Below are positions 1-6,046 of a DNA stretch of 6,046 nt, one piece after another. The translations under genes were made by a program, and so were the position numbers. Position 1 is the stretch's first letter, and each line of letters begins with the position of its first letter. The DNA is from Bacteroidota bacterium. Lineage in GTDB: Bacteria > Bacteroidota > Bacteroidia > Flavobacteriales > Weeksellaceae. Below the pieces are notes generated by a model that worked only from the letters and a program-made list of their open reading frames with translations, was not told the origin of the DNA and did no database searches. Where the stretch lies: assembly GCA_023399675.1 (NCBI GenBank), contig JAEWOM010000121.1:1-6046 (forward strand). Reading direction: 5' to 3'.

Positions 1-84
1 GGTATGGATGTTTTTCTTTCTGATGCCGGAACACTGAAAGACAGTTACCCCAAACTGTTGATTGAAAACACAATAGACTTTTAA
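1..84 (+). pseudogene. murD: N-terminal fragment of murD, cut by window start and ended by in-frame TAA
   Basis: Reading from base 1 in the same frame as the main murD frame gives 27 residues, beginning GMDVFLSDAGTLKDSY and ending IDF, then TAA at 82-84. This matches the second strand and following helix of the MurD N-terminal UDP-binding domain. The Asp of FLSDAG sits where E. coli MurD has Asp35, which contacts the uridine part of the substrate. About 25 residues, including the glycine-rich first turn, should lie upstream of the window. After the stop, codons 85-99 (EQSHD) and the ATG at 100 continue the MurD alignment without a gap. The stop therefore replaces one residue, probably a Glu, Gln or Lys codon changed by one base. 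Whether the lesion is real or a base-calling error cannot be decided from the sequence. Confidence 0.8.
82..84 (+). other. Premature in-frame TAA within murD
   Basis: The TAA lies in reading frame 1, the frame of MurD on both sides: IDF before it and EQSHDMERILSADW after it. From memory of related flavobacterial proteins, this stretch usually reads like FEEGQHDEERILNADW, which aligns with no gap, so a single substitution explains the stop. TAA ends ftsW and murG in this window at normal C-termini, so a changed genetic code is not the explanation. Confidence 0.85.
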
Positions 85-99
85 GAACAAAGCCACGAC

Positions 100-1284
100 A
101 TGGAGCGCATTCTCTCGGCAGACTGGATTGTAAAATCGCCGGGAATCCCGAAGAAATCTGATATCATCTACAAAATTAATCAGAAGGGCATCCGGCTTTC
201 ATCAGAAATTGAGTTTGCTGCGGAGTTTACATCAGCAAAAATTATTGCTGTTACGGGCAGTAACGGGAAAACGACCACCACGTCGCTGATTTATCACATT
301 CTGAAAAATGATGGGTTGAATGTAGGCGTAGGCGGAAATATCGGTAAAAGCTTCGCAAAACAGGTAGCTGACGAACAGTTTGAGTATTATGTTTTGGAAG
401 TAAGTTCATTTCAGTTGGATGATATTCAGAATTTCAGACCGTACATATCGCTGCTGCTGAATCTGAGTCAGGATCATCTCGATCAGTACAACTACGATTA
501 TGAAGAATACGCGCTGGCGAAATTCAGAATTGCCGAGAACCAGGAGAACGACAATTTTTTCATCTACAACAAAGATGACGAAATGAGCCGTAATCTGCTG
601 CAGAAACTGGAAATTAAGGCAAAAATGCTTCCGTTTTCCATTCAGGAGCATGTGAAGGAAGGTGGATATGCTGATGAAGATAAAATATTTGTAAAACTGC
701 GCGAAGAATTTTCGATGCGCATCGAAGAACTGTCACTGGTGGGCAATCACAACGTTGCGAACAGCCTTGCCGCTTCAATTGCCGGTAAAATTCTGAATAT
801 CAGCAACGAAAGCATCCGTAATTCGCTGATGACTTTCCAGGCCGTGGAACACAGGCTGGAACAGGTTGCAGAAATCGACGGTGTGAAGTACATCAACGAC
901 AGCAAAGCAACCAACGTGAATGCTGCTTATTACGCGCTGGACAGTATGAAAACACCAACTGTCTGGATCGTAGGCGGAGTAGATAAAGGAAACGATTACG
1001 CCGAAATAGAAGAACTCGTAAAAAAGAAAGTTAAAGCGATTGTCTGTCTGGGACTTGATAATCAGAAGATCATCGATTTCTTTCAGGATCAGAAGGAATT
1101 CATTTACGATACAGCAAGTATGGCAGATGCAGTAAAGATCTGTAAATCAATTGCTGAAAAAGGAGATACAGTATTGCTGTCACCGTGCTGTGCAAGTTTT
1201 GACCTGTTCAGCAACTACGAAGACAGGGGAAGAAAATTTAAGCAGGAAGTACTGGCAAAAACTGAAAAACAGAATGTACACTAA
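100..1284 (+). CDS. murD: UDP-N-acetylmuramoyl-L-alanine--D-glutamate ligase, lacking its N-terminus
   Basis: MurD is a cytoplasmic, ATP-dependent ligase that adds D-glutamate to UDP-MurNAc-L-Ala. The 394-residue frame holds the whole central ATPase domain and C-terminal domain. Visible motifs are the P-loop TGSNGKTT (residues 52-59, K57) and LEVSSFQLD with E100. These are followed by SQDHLD with H126 and ALAKFRI with K141, which matches the carbamylated Lys198 of E. coli. HRLEQV, then INDSKATN, is the ATP/domain-3 region. SPCCASFD and FSNYEDRGRKF near the C-terminus match the D-Glu-binding end of the family. E. coli E157, H183 and K198 are all offset by 57, so starting at ATG 100 loses about 57 residues and most of the UDP-binding fold. 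The ATG has no Shine-Dalgarno-like sequence and falls where homologues have an ordinary residue. The true gene very likely starts upstream of the window and is interrupted at 82-84. The stop codon abuts ftsW with no gap. Confidence 0.93.
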   Translation: MERILSADWIVKSPGIPKKSDIIYKINQKGIRLSSEIEFAAEFTSAKIIAVTGSNGKTTTTSLIYHILKNDGLNVGVGGNIGKSFAKQVADEQFEYYVLEVSSFQLDDIQNFRPYISLLLNLSQDHLDQYNYDYEEYALAKFRIAENQENDNFFIYNKDDEMSRNLLQKLEIKAKMLPFSIQEHVKEGGYADEDKIFVKLREEFSMRIEELSLVGNHNVANSLAASIAGKILNISNESIRNSLMTFQAVEHRLEQVAEIDGVKYINDSKATNVNAAYYALDSMKTPTVWIVGGVDKGNDYAEIEELVKKKVKAIVCLGLDNQKIIDFFQDQKEFIYDTASMADAVKICKSIAEKGDTVLLSPCCASFDLFSNYEDRGRKFKQEVLAKTEKQNVH

Positions 1285-2523
1285 ATGATGAACGAACAGA
1301 CTGCAGAAAACAGATTCGAATATCTGAAGGGCGATAAAGTCCTGTGGATCGTGATCATACTGATCTCGGCGTTTTCTGTATTTCCCGTGTATTCGGCGAG
1401 CTCCAATCTTCAGTATATCGTAAATACCGGAACCACAACATCCCACATCCTGAAACACATGATGTTTGTGCTTCTTGGTTTGGGTGTGATGCGTGTAGTA
1501 GGGTTTGTGAAATATGAGCATATTGGGAAACTCAGTATGATTCTGCTGATTATTTCTGCGGGACTGCTGCTGATAACCATGTTTACGGGACAGACCATCG
1601 ACGGTGCAAGTGCTTCGCGCTGGCTGAAAATTCCGGGAACACCGTTTTCTTTCCAGCCGTCAACATTTGCCTATCTGATGCTCATCATTTACCTGTGCCG
1701 CTATCTTACCAAGAGAATTTCGGTGGAGCGCAAAGCATGGCAGAACATCGTGATGGTCTTCCTGCCGATTATCACCATATTTATTTTGGTGGCTAAAGAC
1801 AATGGCTCGACCGCTTTAATGATCCTGATGGTGTCAATCGTGGTGTTAATTATCGGCCAGTTCAACTGGAAATATGTAGCTGGATTCATCGTAACATCCG
1901 TAGTTGCCGCAGCAATGTTTGTGATGGTTGCGCTGAACACAGAGATGATTGGCGGAAACAGGGTTCATACCTGGATGAGCCGTGTTGAGGTGTTCTTCGA
2001 CAACAAAAAAGATAAAGAAGTAAGCAGCGAGGCCGATAAAGCAAAGAATTATCAGGTAATGCAGGCAAAAGCAGCCATCGTTCACGGTGGAATTGCAGGA
2101 ATGGGACCTGGAAAAAGTGCATTAAAACAGATGCTTCCGCAGTCGGCTTCCGATTTTATTTTTGCCATCATAGTTGAAGAATACGGCTTTGTCGGAGCTT
2201 TTGCGCTGATCACGCTGTACTTCATTATGATCATTCGTATTGTGATGATTGCGAGTAAAATGCCGGCATTTTTTGGTTCATTACTCGTGCTGGCAATGGG
2301 TATCATGATTTTCGTGCAGCTTGCAGTAAATATTGCCGTTGCCGTTAATTTAATTCCGGTTACCGGACAGCCTTTACCGCTGATCAGTTACGGAGGAACG
2401 TCAATGCTGGTTACTTATTTTCAACTTGGGCTGGTTCTGAACGTGAGTTCCAGAATTCAGTTGTATGACGAGGAAGGAATGGGCAAAAAACAGAGTATAG
2501 AAGAAATAAACGATATCGCATAA
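1285..2523 (+). CDS. ftsW: Septal peptidoglycan glycosyltransferase FtsW (SEDS family)
   Basis: FtsW is an inner-membrane SEDS protein that polymerises lipid II at the division site together with a class B penicillin-binding protein. The 412 residues show about ten hydrophobic helices: roughly 19-38, 50-68, 75-94, 112-133, 150-168, 173-191, 194-215, then three after the large loop. Family signatures are all present. There is NYQVMQAKAAI before the loop end, GMGPGKS, and SASDFIFAIIVEEYG, whose D290 aligns with the catalytic Asp of RodA/FtsW. PVTGQPLPLISYGG runs from about 358 to 371. The loop around 233-254 is rich in Lys, Asp and Glu, where the proteobacterial protein has a W-x-D-P type segment. 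ATG 1285 directly follows the murD stop; a second ATG at 1288 is an equal alternative. Length is typical for FtsW. RodA is the main alternative, but the position between murD and murG argues for FtsW. Confidence 0.96.
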   Translation: MMNEQTAENRFEYLKGDKVLWIVIILISAFSVFPVYSASSNLQYIVNTGTTTSHILKHMMFVLLGLGVMRVVGFVKYEHIGKLSMILLIISAGLLLITMFTGQTIDGASASRWLKIPGTPFSFQPSTFAYLMLIIYLCRYLTKRISVERKAWQNIVMVFLPIITIFILVAKDNGSTALMILMVSIVVLIIGQFNWKYVAGFIVTSVVAAAMFVMVALNTEMIGGNRVHTWMSRVEVFFDNKKDKEVSSEADKAKNYQVMQAKAAIVHGGIAGMGPGKSALKQMLPQSASDFIFAIIVEEYGFVGAFALITLYFIMIIRIVMIASKMPAFFGSLLVLAMGIMIFVQLAVNIAVAVNLIPVTGQPLPLISYGGTSMLVTYFQLGLVLNVSSRIQLYDEEGMGKKQSIEEINDIA

Positions 2524-2544
2524 TTATTCGGAAGCAAACAGAAG

Positions 2545-3684
2545 ATGGCAGTTCAGATGGAACATAACACAAAAGAACCTTTTCGCGTACTGATGAGCGG
2601 CGGCGGAACCGGAGGTCATATTTTTCCGGCGGTTGCTATTGCCGATGAAATCAGGAAGCGCTATCCGGATACCGAGTTTCTGTTTATCGGAGCAGATGGG
2701 AAGATGGAGATGGAAAAAGTTCCGGCTGCAGGATACCGAATTGAAGGTCTCAACATTGCGGGTTTTGACCGTGGAAACCTCATGAAAAACCTGAATCTGC
2801 CTTTTAAAATTATTTCAAGCTTGCGGCGTGCCGGTAAACTGATCAAGGAATTCAAACCGGATTTCGCAGTAGGAACCGGAGGATTTGCAAGCGGGCCTGC
2901 GCTGTATGTTGCTGCCAGAATGGGCGTCCCGATTTTCGTTCAGGAACAGAATTCACTGCCCGGAAAAACGAATATATTTCTGTCCAAGAAAGCAAAGGCA
3001 GTATTTACGGCATATCCGGAAATGTCGAAATTTTTTGGTGACACAGAAACGGTTTTCGCAGGCAATCCTATTCGTCAGCAGATCGTCAGCGATCTGCAGG
3101 ACGCAAAAACGGCAAAGGAAAAGCTGGGACTAAACGCAGATAAACTCACGATTTTATCAGTTGGCGGTTCTCTGGGTTCACGAACGCTCAATAATGCATG
3201 GAAAGAGAATCTGCAGAAATTGGCGGAGAATGGATATCAGCTGATTTGGCAGTCAGGAAAACTGGATTACGATTCCCTGAATAAACTGCCGGAAATCGCG
3301 CAGTTCAAAGATCAGGTGCAGTTGAAAGCCTTCATATCGGATATGGCGCTGGCGTATTCTGCTGCAGATGTCATCGTTTCGCGAGCGGGAGCCATTGCGA
3401 TATCAGAACTCGCGGTTTCGCAAAAACCGGTGTTGCTGGTGCCTTTCCCTTTTGCTGCGGAGGATCATCAGACGGTAAATGCAAAGTCGCTGGTCGATAG
3501 AAATGCGGCCAGAATGGTGAAAGACAGTGAAATGAAGGAAAAATTCTGGAATACACTGATGGAAATCTGTGAAAACGAAAATGTAAGGAACGAAATGTCC
3601 GAAAACCTGAAATTCTTCGCAAAACCGGAAGCGGCTCAGGAAATTGTAACGAAAATAGTTAAAAGTTTAGAAATCAGTACGTAA
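2545..3684 (+). CDS. murG: Undecaprenyldiphospho-muramoylpentapeptide beta-N-acetylglucosaminyltransferase MurG
   Basis: MurG is a GT-B fold, membrane-associated enzyme (GT28 family) that transfers GlcNAc from UDP-GlcNAc to lipid I, making lipid II on the cytoplasmic face. The N-terminal domain has the hallmark loop GGGTGGH at residues 19-25, then FIGADGKMEMEKVP. AVGTGGFASGP follows, then VQEQNSLPGKTN. The C-terminal domain has SVGGSLGSRTLN and the nucleotide-sugar site SRAGAIAISELA (S279, G282, E288). It ends with PFPFAAEDHQTVNA (Q309), in line with E. coli E269 and Q288. At 379 residues it is slightly long because of about 12 residues before the first strand. ATG 2557 is an in-frame alternative start that removes four of them. 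The 21-bp gap after ftsW is in the same frame and has no strong ribosome-binding site. The ORF is intact. Confidence 0.96.
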   Translation: MAVQMEHNTKEPFRVLMSGGGTGGHIFPAVAIADEIRKRYPDTEFLFIGADGKMEMEKVPAAGYRIEGLNIAGFDRGNLMKNLNLPFKIISSLRRAGKLIKEFKPDFAVGTGGFASGPALYVAARMGVPIFVQEQNSLPGKTNIFLSKKAKAVFTAYPEMSKFFGDTETVFAGNPIRQQIVSDLQDAKTAKEKLGLNADKLTILSVGGSLGSRTLNNAWKENLQKLAENGYQLIWQSGKLDYDSLNKLPEIAQFKDQVQLKAFISDMALAYSAADVIVSRAGAIAISELAVSQKPVLLVPFPFAAEDHQTVNAKSLVDRNAARMVKDSEMKEKFWNTLMEICENENVRNEMSENLKFFAKPEAAQEIVTKIVKSLEIST

Positions 3685-3711
3685 CGCGGAGAAAGCGACT
3701 TGTAATTTATC

Positions 3712-5094
3712 ATGATTAACCTGAACACATATCAGAATTTTTATTTTATCGGTATCGGAGGTATCGGTATGAGTAATCTTGCGCGCTATTTCAAAGCGTC
3801 AGGCAAGAACGTTTCAGGCTATGATAAAACCAGAACAAAACTGACGGATGCCCTGCAGGAAGAAGGCCTGGAAATCAGTTTTAATGATGAGGTGGATGAA
3901 AAAGTCCTGGCTTTCACACCGTCCGATACACTGATTGTGTACACACCTGCTGTGAAAAAACTCGGCCTCCTCGATTATTTCAGTTCCAATGGTTTTGAAG
4001 TCGTAAAAAGAGCAAAAGTTCTCGGTCTCATCACTGAAAATACAGAATGTATTGCCGTAGCAGGCACCCACGGTAAAACAACCACCTCTACATTGGTTGC
4101 GCATCTGTGCAAGGAAGCGAATCTTCCGTTTTCGTGTTTTCTAGGCGGAATTTCAGAAAATTTTAAGTCCAACTTTCTGTACAATGGCAGTACTTATTCA
4201 GTGCTGGAAGCCGATGAATACGACAGAAGTTTCCTGAATTTATCTCCGGACTGGGCCATAATCACCTCAAATGATGCTGACCATCTGGATATTTACGGTG
4301 ATGAAAAAAACATTGAAGAGGGCTTTAATGAATTCGCTGCGCTGGTAGCTGATGAAAACAGGCTGTTCGTACGGAAAGGAATTGATATCGGCCGAAATGC
4401 CCGAACTTATGCTGTAAATGAACCGGCTGAATTCTATGCAGATAACCTCCGAATGGAAGGCGACAGCATCTTGTTCGATTTTCATAAAGGAGATGAAAAA
4501 ACGAGCGATTTCCATTGGCAGATTCCCGGAATTCACAATGTGGAAAATGCAGTCGCAGCGATTGCTTTGCTGAACAGTTTAGGTGTTGATATTCAAACGA
4601 TTAAAAAGGGGATTTCAACATTCAAAGGCATCAAGAGACGTTATACAAAACATATTTTTGGCAACGGCAAGGTGTACATTGACGATTATGCACACCATCC
4701 GACAGAACTCAACGCGGTAATAGGTTCTATCCGGACTTTTTACCCCGGGAAAAAGCTGCTGGTGGTATTTCAGCCGCACCTTTTCAGCCGAACGCGTGAT
4801 TTTGCAGACGGTTTTGCCGAAAGCCTTGCAAACAGTGATGAACTGATTTTGCTGGATATCTATCCGGCGCGTGAACTTCAGGAAAATTTTGAGGGAATAA
4901 CTTCGGAATGGCTGGTGGAAAAAACAGTGCATCAGCATAAAGAACTATCCACACTGGAAGAAGCACTTGATAAGATAAAAAGTAAAGAATTTGATGTGCT
5001 GCTGACTGTGGGAGCAGGAAATATAGACACTTTGTACGACCCGATCAATCAATGGCTGGGAAACAGTGCAAATGAACAAGAGACGACAGATTAG
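3712..5094 (+). CDS. murC: UDP-N-acetylmuramate--L-alanine ligase MurC
   Basis: MurC is the cytoplasmic ATP-dependent ligase that adds L-alanine to UDP-MurNAc, the first peptide step. The N-terminal domain opens with FIGIGGIGMSNLA (GxGGxGMS at residues 14-21), the MurC form of the UDP-binding turn. The central domain has the P-loop AGTHGKTTTS (G118, K122). LEADEYDRSF carries E166 and E169, and SNDADHLDIY carries H191. The stretch GIHNVENAVAAIAL and then KGIKRRY lead into the third domain. That domain has DDYAHHPTE (324-332), VFQPHLFSRT and TVGAGNID. The His-rich THGK and YAHHP motifs separate MurC from MurD and MurE; Mpl is less likely given the locus. At 460 residues it is within family range. 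An in-frame TAA at 3703-3705 sits just upstream, so ATG 3712 is well supported. Only two bases separate its TAG from ftsQ. Confidence 0.96.
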   Translation: MINLNTYQNFYFIGIGGIGMSNLARYFKASGKNVSGYDKTRTKLTDALQEEGLEISFNDEVDEKVLAFTPSDTLIVYTPAVKKLGLLDYFSSNGFEVVKRAKVLGLITENTECIAVAGTHGKTTTSTLVAHLCKEANLPFSCFLGGISENFKSNFLYNGSTYSVLEADEYDRSFLNLSPDWAIITSNDADHLDIYGDEKNIEEGFNEFAALVADENRLFVRKGIDIGRNARTYAVNEPAEFYADNLRMEGDSILFDFHKGDEKTSDFHWQIPGIHNVENAVAAIALLNSLGVDIQTIKKGISTFKGIKRRYTKHIFGNGKVYIDDYAHHPTELNAVIGSIRTFYPGKKLLVVFQPHLFSRTRDFADGFAESLANSDELILLDIYPARELQENFEGITSEWLVEKTVHQHKELSTLEEALDKIKSKEFDVLLTVGAGNIDTLYDPINQWLGNSANEQETTD

Positions 5095-5096
5095 GG

Positions 5097-5942
5097 ATGA
5101 AAAATAAATGGCGCATACTGAAAATTGCTGCAACGGTAATAATCTTCGGATTTTTACTGAGCTTCTCATTGAAGCGTTTCAGCGAGACGCCCATGAAAGA
5201 CGTTTCGGTCAATTTGGTCTATCCGGAAAACAGCGAGAAAGTTTACTTCATCGATGAAAAGAACGTGAGGAACTTCATTTCCGGATTCAATCCGGAGAAT
5301 AAGATTGGCAGTATCGATATTCCGAAGCTCGAGAAGGAAGTCAATAATTTTCCTTCGGTAGACAGCTCGAATGTGTATCTGAACCTGAATGGAAAACTGA
5401 ATGTGGATATCATACAGAAAGTTCCGGCATTCCGGCTGAATAAGAACGGACAGGATTTTTATGTTGACAGAAAAGGCCGCGAGTTCCCGATTTCCAAAAT
5501 TTATTCGCATCCATCCATGCTCGTTACGGGAAATGTTGAGCGCTCGGAGTATGTGAAACTTGCAGAATTAATCGACAAGATCAATGCGGACGACTTCAGC
5601 AGAAAGTATTTCATCGGCGTTTCCAAAACCGGTAATAATTACAATCTGCTCACCAGTGAAGGAAACTTCAAGGTGGAAATCGGAAGTTTAGACAATATTG
5701 ATTTCAAAGTGAAAGGCTTCAAGACTTTTGTTGAAAAATATTTGGTTTATCAGTCACCGGAAAAGTATTCCAAGATTTCAGTGAAATATGAAAATCAAAT
5801 TGTTACAACGCTGAATCCGAATTTCGCTGAGAATGACAGCATTTTAGCTGTAGGTTCAAAAGAACTGGCAAAAATTCCTGAAATCGTGGCCCGGAAAACG
5901 GGAACTGTAAAAAAGCAGGCGGAACAGAACAGAACCAACTGA
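5097..5942 (+). CDS. ftsQ: Cell division protein FtsQ (DivIB family), C-terminal tail apparently frameshifted
   Basis: FtsQ is a bitopic inner-membrane divisome protein that links early and late division proteins. The 281-residue frame has a short basic N-terminus (MKNKWR), one membrane helix at about 8-25, and then a periplasmic part. A POTRA-like region covers about 36-115, ending in VYLNLNGKLNVDIIQKVPAFR, a typical FtsQ stretch. The beta domain follows with FYVDRKGREFPIS (from about 121). A conserved-looking C-terminal section contains VKGFKTFVEKYL and KISVKYENQIVTTLN. Sequence identity to distant FtsQ is always low, so the call rests on topology, these motifs and position between murC and ftsA. 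The core is intact. The last residues (KKQAEQNRTN) stop at TGA 5940-5942. A Lys/Asn/Gln-rich reading frame continues in the next frame up to ftsA, suggesting that the native tail is about 23 residues longer and was cut by a one-base indel. Confidence 0.92.
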   Translation: MKNKWRILKIAATVIIFGFLLSFSLKRFSETPMKDVSVNLVYPENSEKVYFIDEKNVRNFISGFNPENKIGSIDIPKLEKEVNNFPSVDSSNVYLNLNGKLNVDIIQKVPAFRLNKNGQDFYVDRKGREFPISKIYSHPSMLVTGNVERSEYVKLAELIDKINADDFSRKYFIGVSKTGNNYNLLTSEGNFKVEIGSLDNIDFKVKGFKTFVEKYLVYQSPEKYSKISVKYENQIVTTLNPNFAENDSILAVGSKELAKIPEIVARKTGTVKKQAEQNRTN

Positions 5943-5955
5943 TGCAGAACAGAAT
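5919..5955 (+). repeat. Imperfect 12-bp direct repeat encoding AEQN twice
   Basis: GCGGAACAGAAC (5919-5930) and GCAGAACAGAAT (5944-5955) differ at two synonymous positions. Each reads Ala-Glu-Gln-Asn, the first in the FtsQ frame and the second in the next frame. They are 25 bases apart, one more than a whole number of codons. This places the suspected indel in the 13 bases between them. The repeat is short, so chance is possible. Confidence 0.65.
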
Positions 5956-6009
5956 ACAACACTGAAAAAGAATAGTAAGCAGAATAATAAAAAAATCAAA
6001 TCGACATAA
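5931..6009 (+). other. Displaced 3' tail of ftsQ in the +1 frame
   Basis: Frame 1 is open from 5911 to the TAA at 6007-6009. From 5932 it reads TEPTDAEQNTTLKKNSKQ, then continues Lys- and Asn-rich. It has the same low-complexity, hydrophilic character as the end of the annotated FtsQ frame and repeats its AEQN peptide with nearly the same codons. The TAA lies two bases before the ftsA ATG, matching the tight junctions elsewhere. Treating one base within 5931-5943 as extra joins the two frames. This is an inference; a shared tail in close homologues would confirm it. Confidence 0.6.
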
Positions 6010-6011
6010 AA

Positions 6012-6046
6012 ATGGAAAATCAAGAGTATTCAGTAGGGCTGGACAT
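6012..6046 (+). CDS. ftsA: Cell division protein FtsA, first 11 codons only (cut by window end)
   Basis: Translation from ATG 6012 gives MENQEYSVGLD and then runs off the window. This matches the start of flavobacterial FtsA, where the next residues would be the IGTTK phosphate-binding turn of the actin-like fold. FtsA is the cytoplasmic, membrane-tethered ATPase that anchors FtsZ filaments and recruits later divisome proteins. The position directly after ftsQ is standard for dcw clusters. The region before the ATG is A-rich and has no Shine-Dalgarno sequence, as is common in Bacteroidota. No catalytic residues are visible, so the call rests on the N-terminal peptide and context. Confidence 0.85.
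   Translation, partial: MENQEYSVGLD

Noticed and set aside
82..84. Reassigned TAA codon or programmed frameshifting as explanation for the murD stop
   Set aside because: TAA ends murD, ftsW and murG at normal C-termini here, so it is a working stop. The frame is identical before and after 82-84, so a single frameshift cannot bypass it. Known recoding by selenocysteine or pyrrolysine uses TGA or TAG, not TAA.
2157..2164. TATTTTTG matching the Bacteroidota -7 promoter consensus TAnnTTTG (another at 4653-4660)
   Set aside because: Both lie inside conserved coding motifs of ftsW and murC, and no TTTG-like -33 element is found at suitable spacing.
2885..3133. An 82-codon plus-strand frame inside murG
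   Set aside because: It is an out-of-frame shadow of the conserved GGFASGP to NPIRQQ part of MurG, with no start signal or protein family resemblance.
4615..4938. Open reading frames on the minus strand opposite murC and the other genes (also about 406-651, 1180-1521 and 5166-5510)
   Set aside because: They lie wholly opposite well-conserved genes, and their translations are Cys/His/Phe-rich mirror products of the sense codons. They show no recognisable domain.
5931..5943. Programmed +1 frameshift at the AAC-TGA junction at the end of ftsQ
   Set aside because: There is no prfB-like CTT-TGA site with a closely spaced Shine-Dalgarno element, and tRNA-Asn would re-pair poorly with ACT. An accidental or artefactual indel is simpler.
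5943..6011. Possible terminator or regulatory element between ftsQ and ftsA
   Set aside because: No inverted repeat followed by a T-run is visible. The stretch is A-rich and is better explained as the displaced tail of ftsQ.

Overview
The window is a stretch of the division and cell-wall (dcw) cluster, entirely on the + strand, in the order murD - ftsW - murG - murC - ftsQ - ftsA. Both ends are cut: the first ~25 codons of murD lie upstream, and ftsA is present only as its first 11 codons. Protein character points to Bacteroidota, most likely Flavobacteriia of the Chryseobacterium/Kaistella (Weeksellaceae) type. The signs are the FtsA start MENQEYSVGLD, a short FtsQ with a Lys/Asn/Gln-rich tail, no ddl between murC and ftsQ, and A-rich translation start regions without clear Shine-Dalgarno sequences. 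The family-level placement is from recognition and was not checked by a search.

Layout: 1-84 is an in-frame N-terminal piece of murD ending in TAA. 100-1284 is the rest of murD. 1285-2523 is ftsW, 2545-3684 murG, 3712-5094 murC, 5097-5942 ftsQ, and ftsA starts at 6012. Junctions are very tight (0, 21, 27 and 2 bp, then 69 bp before ftsA). I see no terminator hairpin and no convincing promoter, so this reads as one transcription unit. No gene-free stretch exceeds 300 bp. No RNA genes, mobile elements or CRISPR arrays were seen.

The genes form one pathway. MurC adds L-Ala and MurD adds D-Glu to the UDP-MurNAc precursor in the cytoplasm. MurG adds GlcNAc to lipid I to make lipid II. FtsW polymerises lipid II at the septum. 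FtsQ and FtsA belong to the divisome that positions this synthesis.

I found no new biological system. The window does have two coding irregularities. The first is an in-frame TAA (82-84) inside the N-terminal domain of the essential murD, with coding similarity continuing in the same frame on both sides. The second is an apparent one-base frameshift at the 3' end of ftsQ (about 5931-5943); beyond it a Lys/Asn/Gln-rich tail continues in the next frame to a TAA two bases before ftsA. Each could be a real mutation or a sequencing/assembly error.
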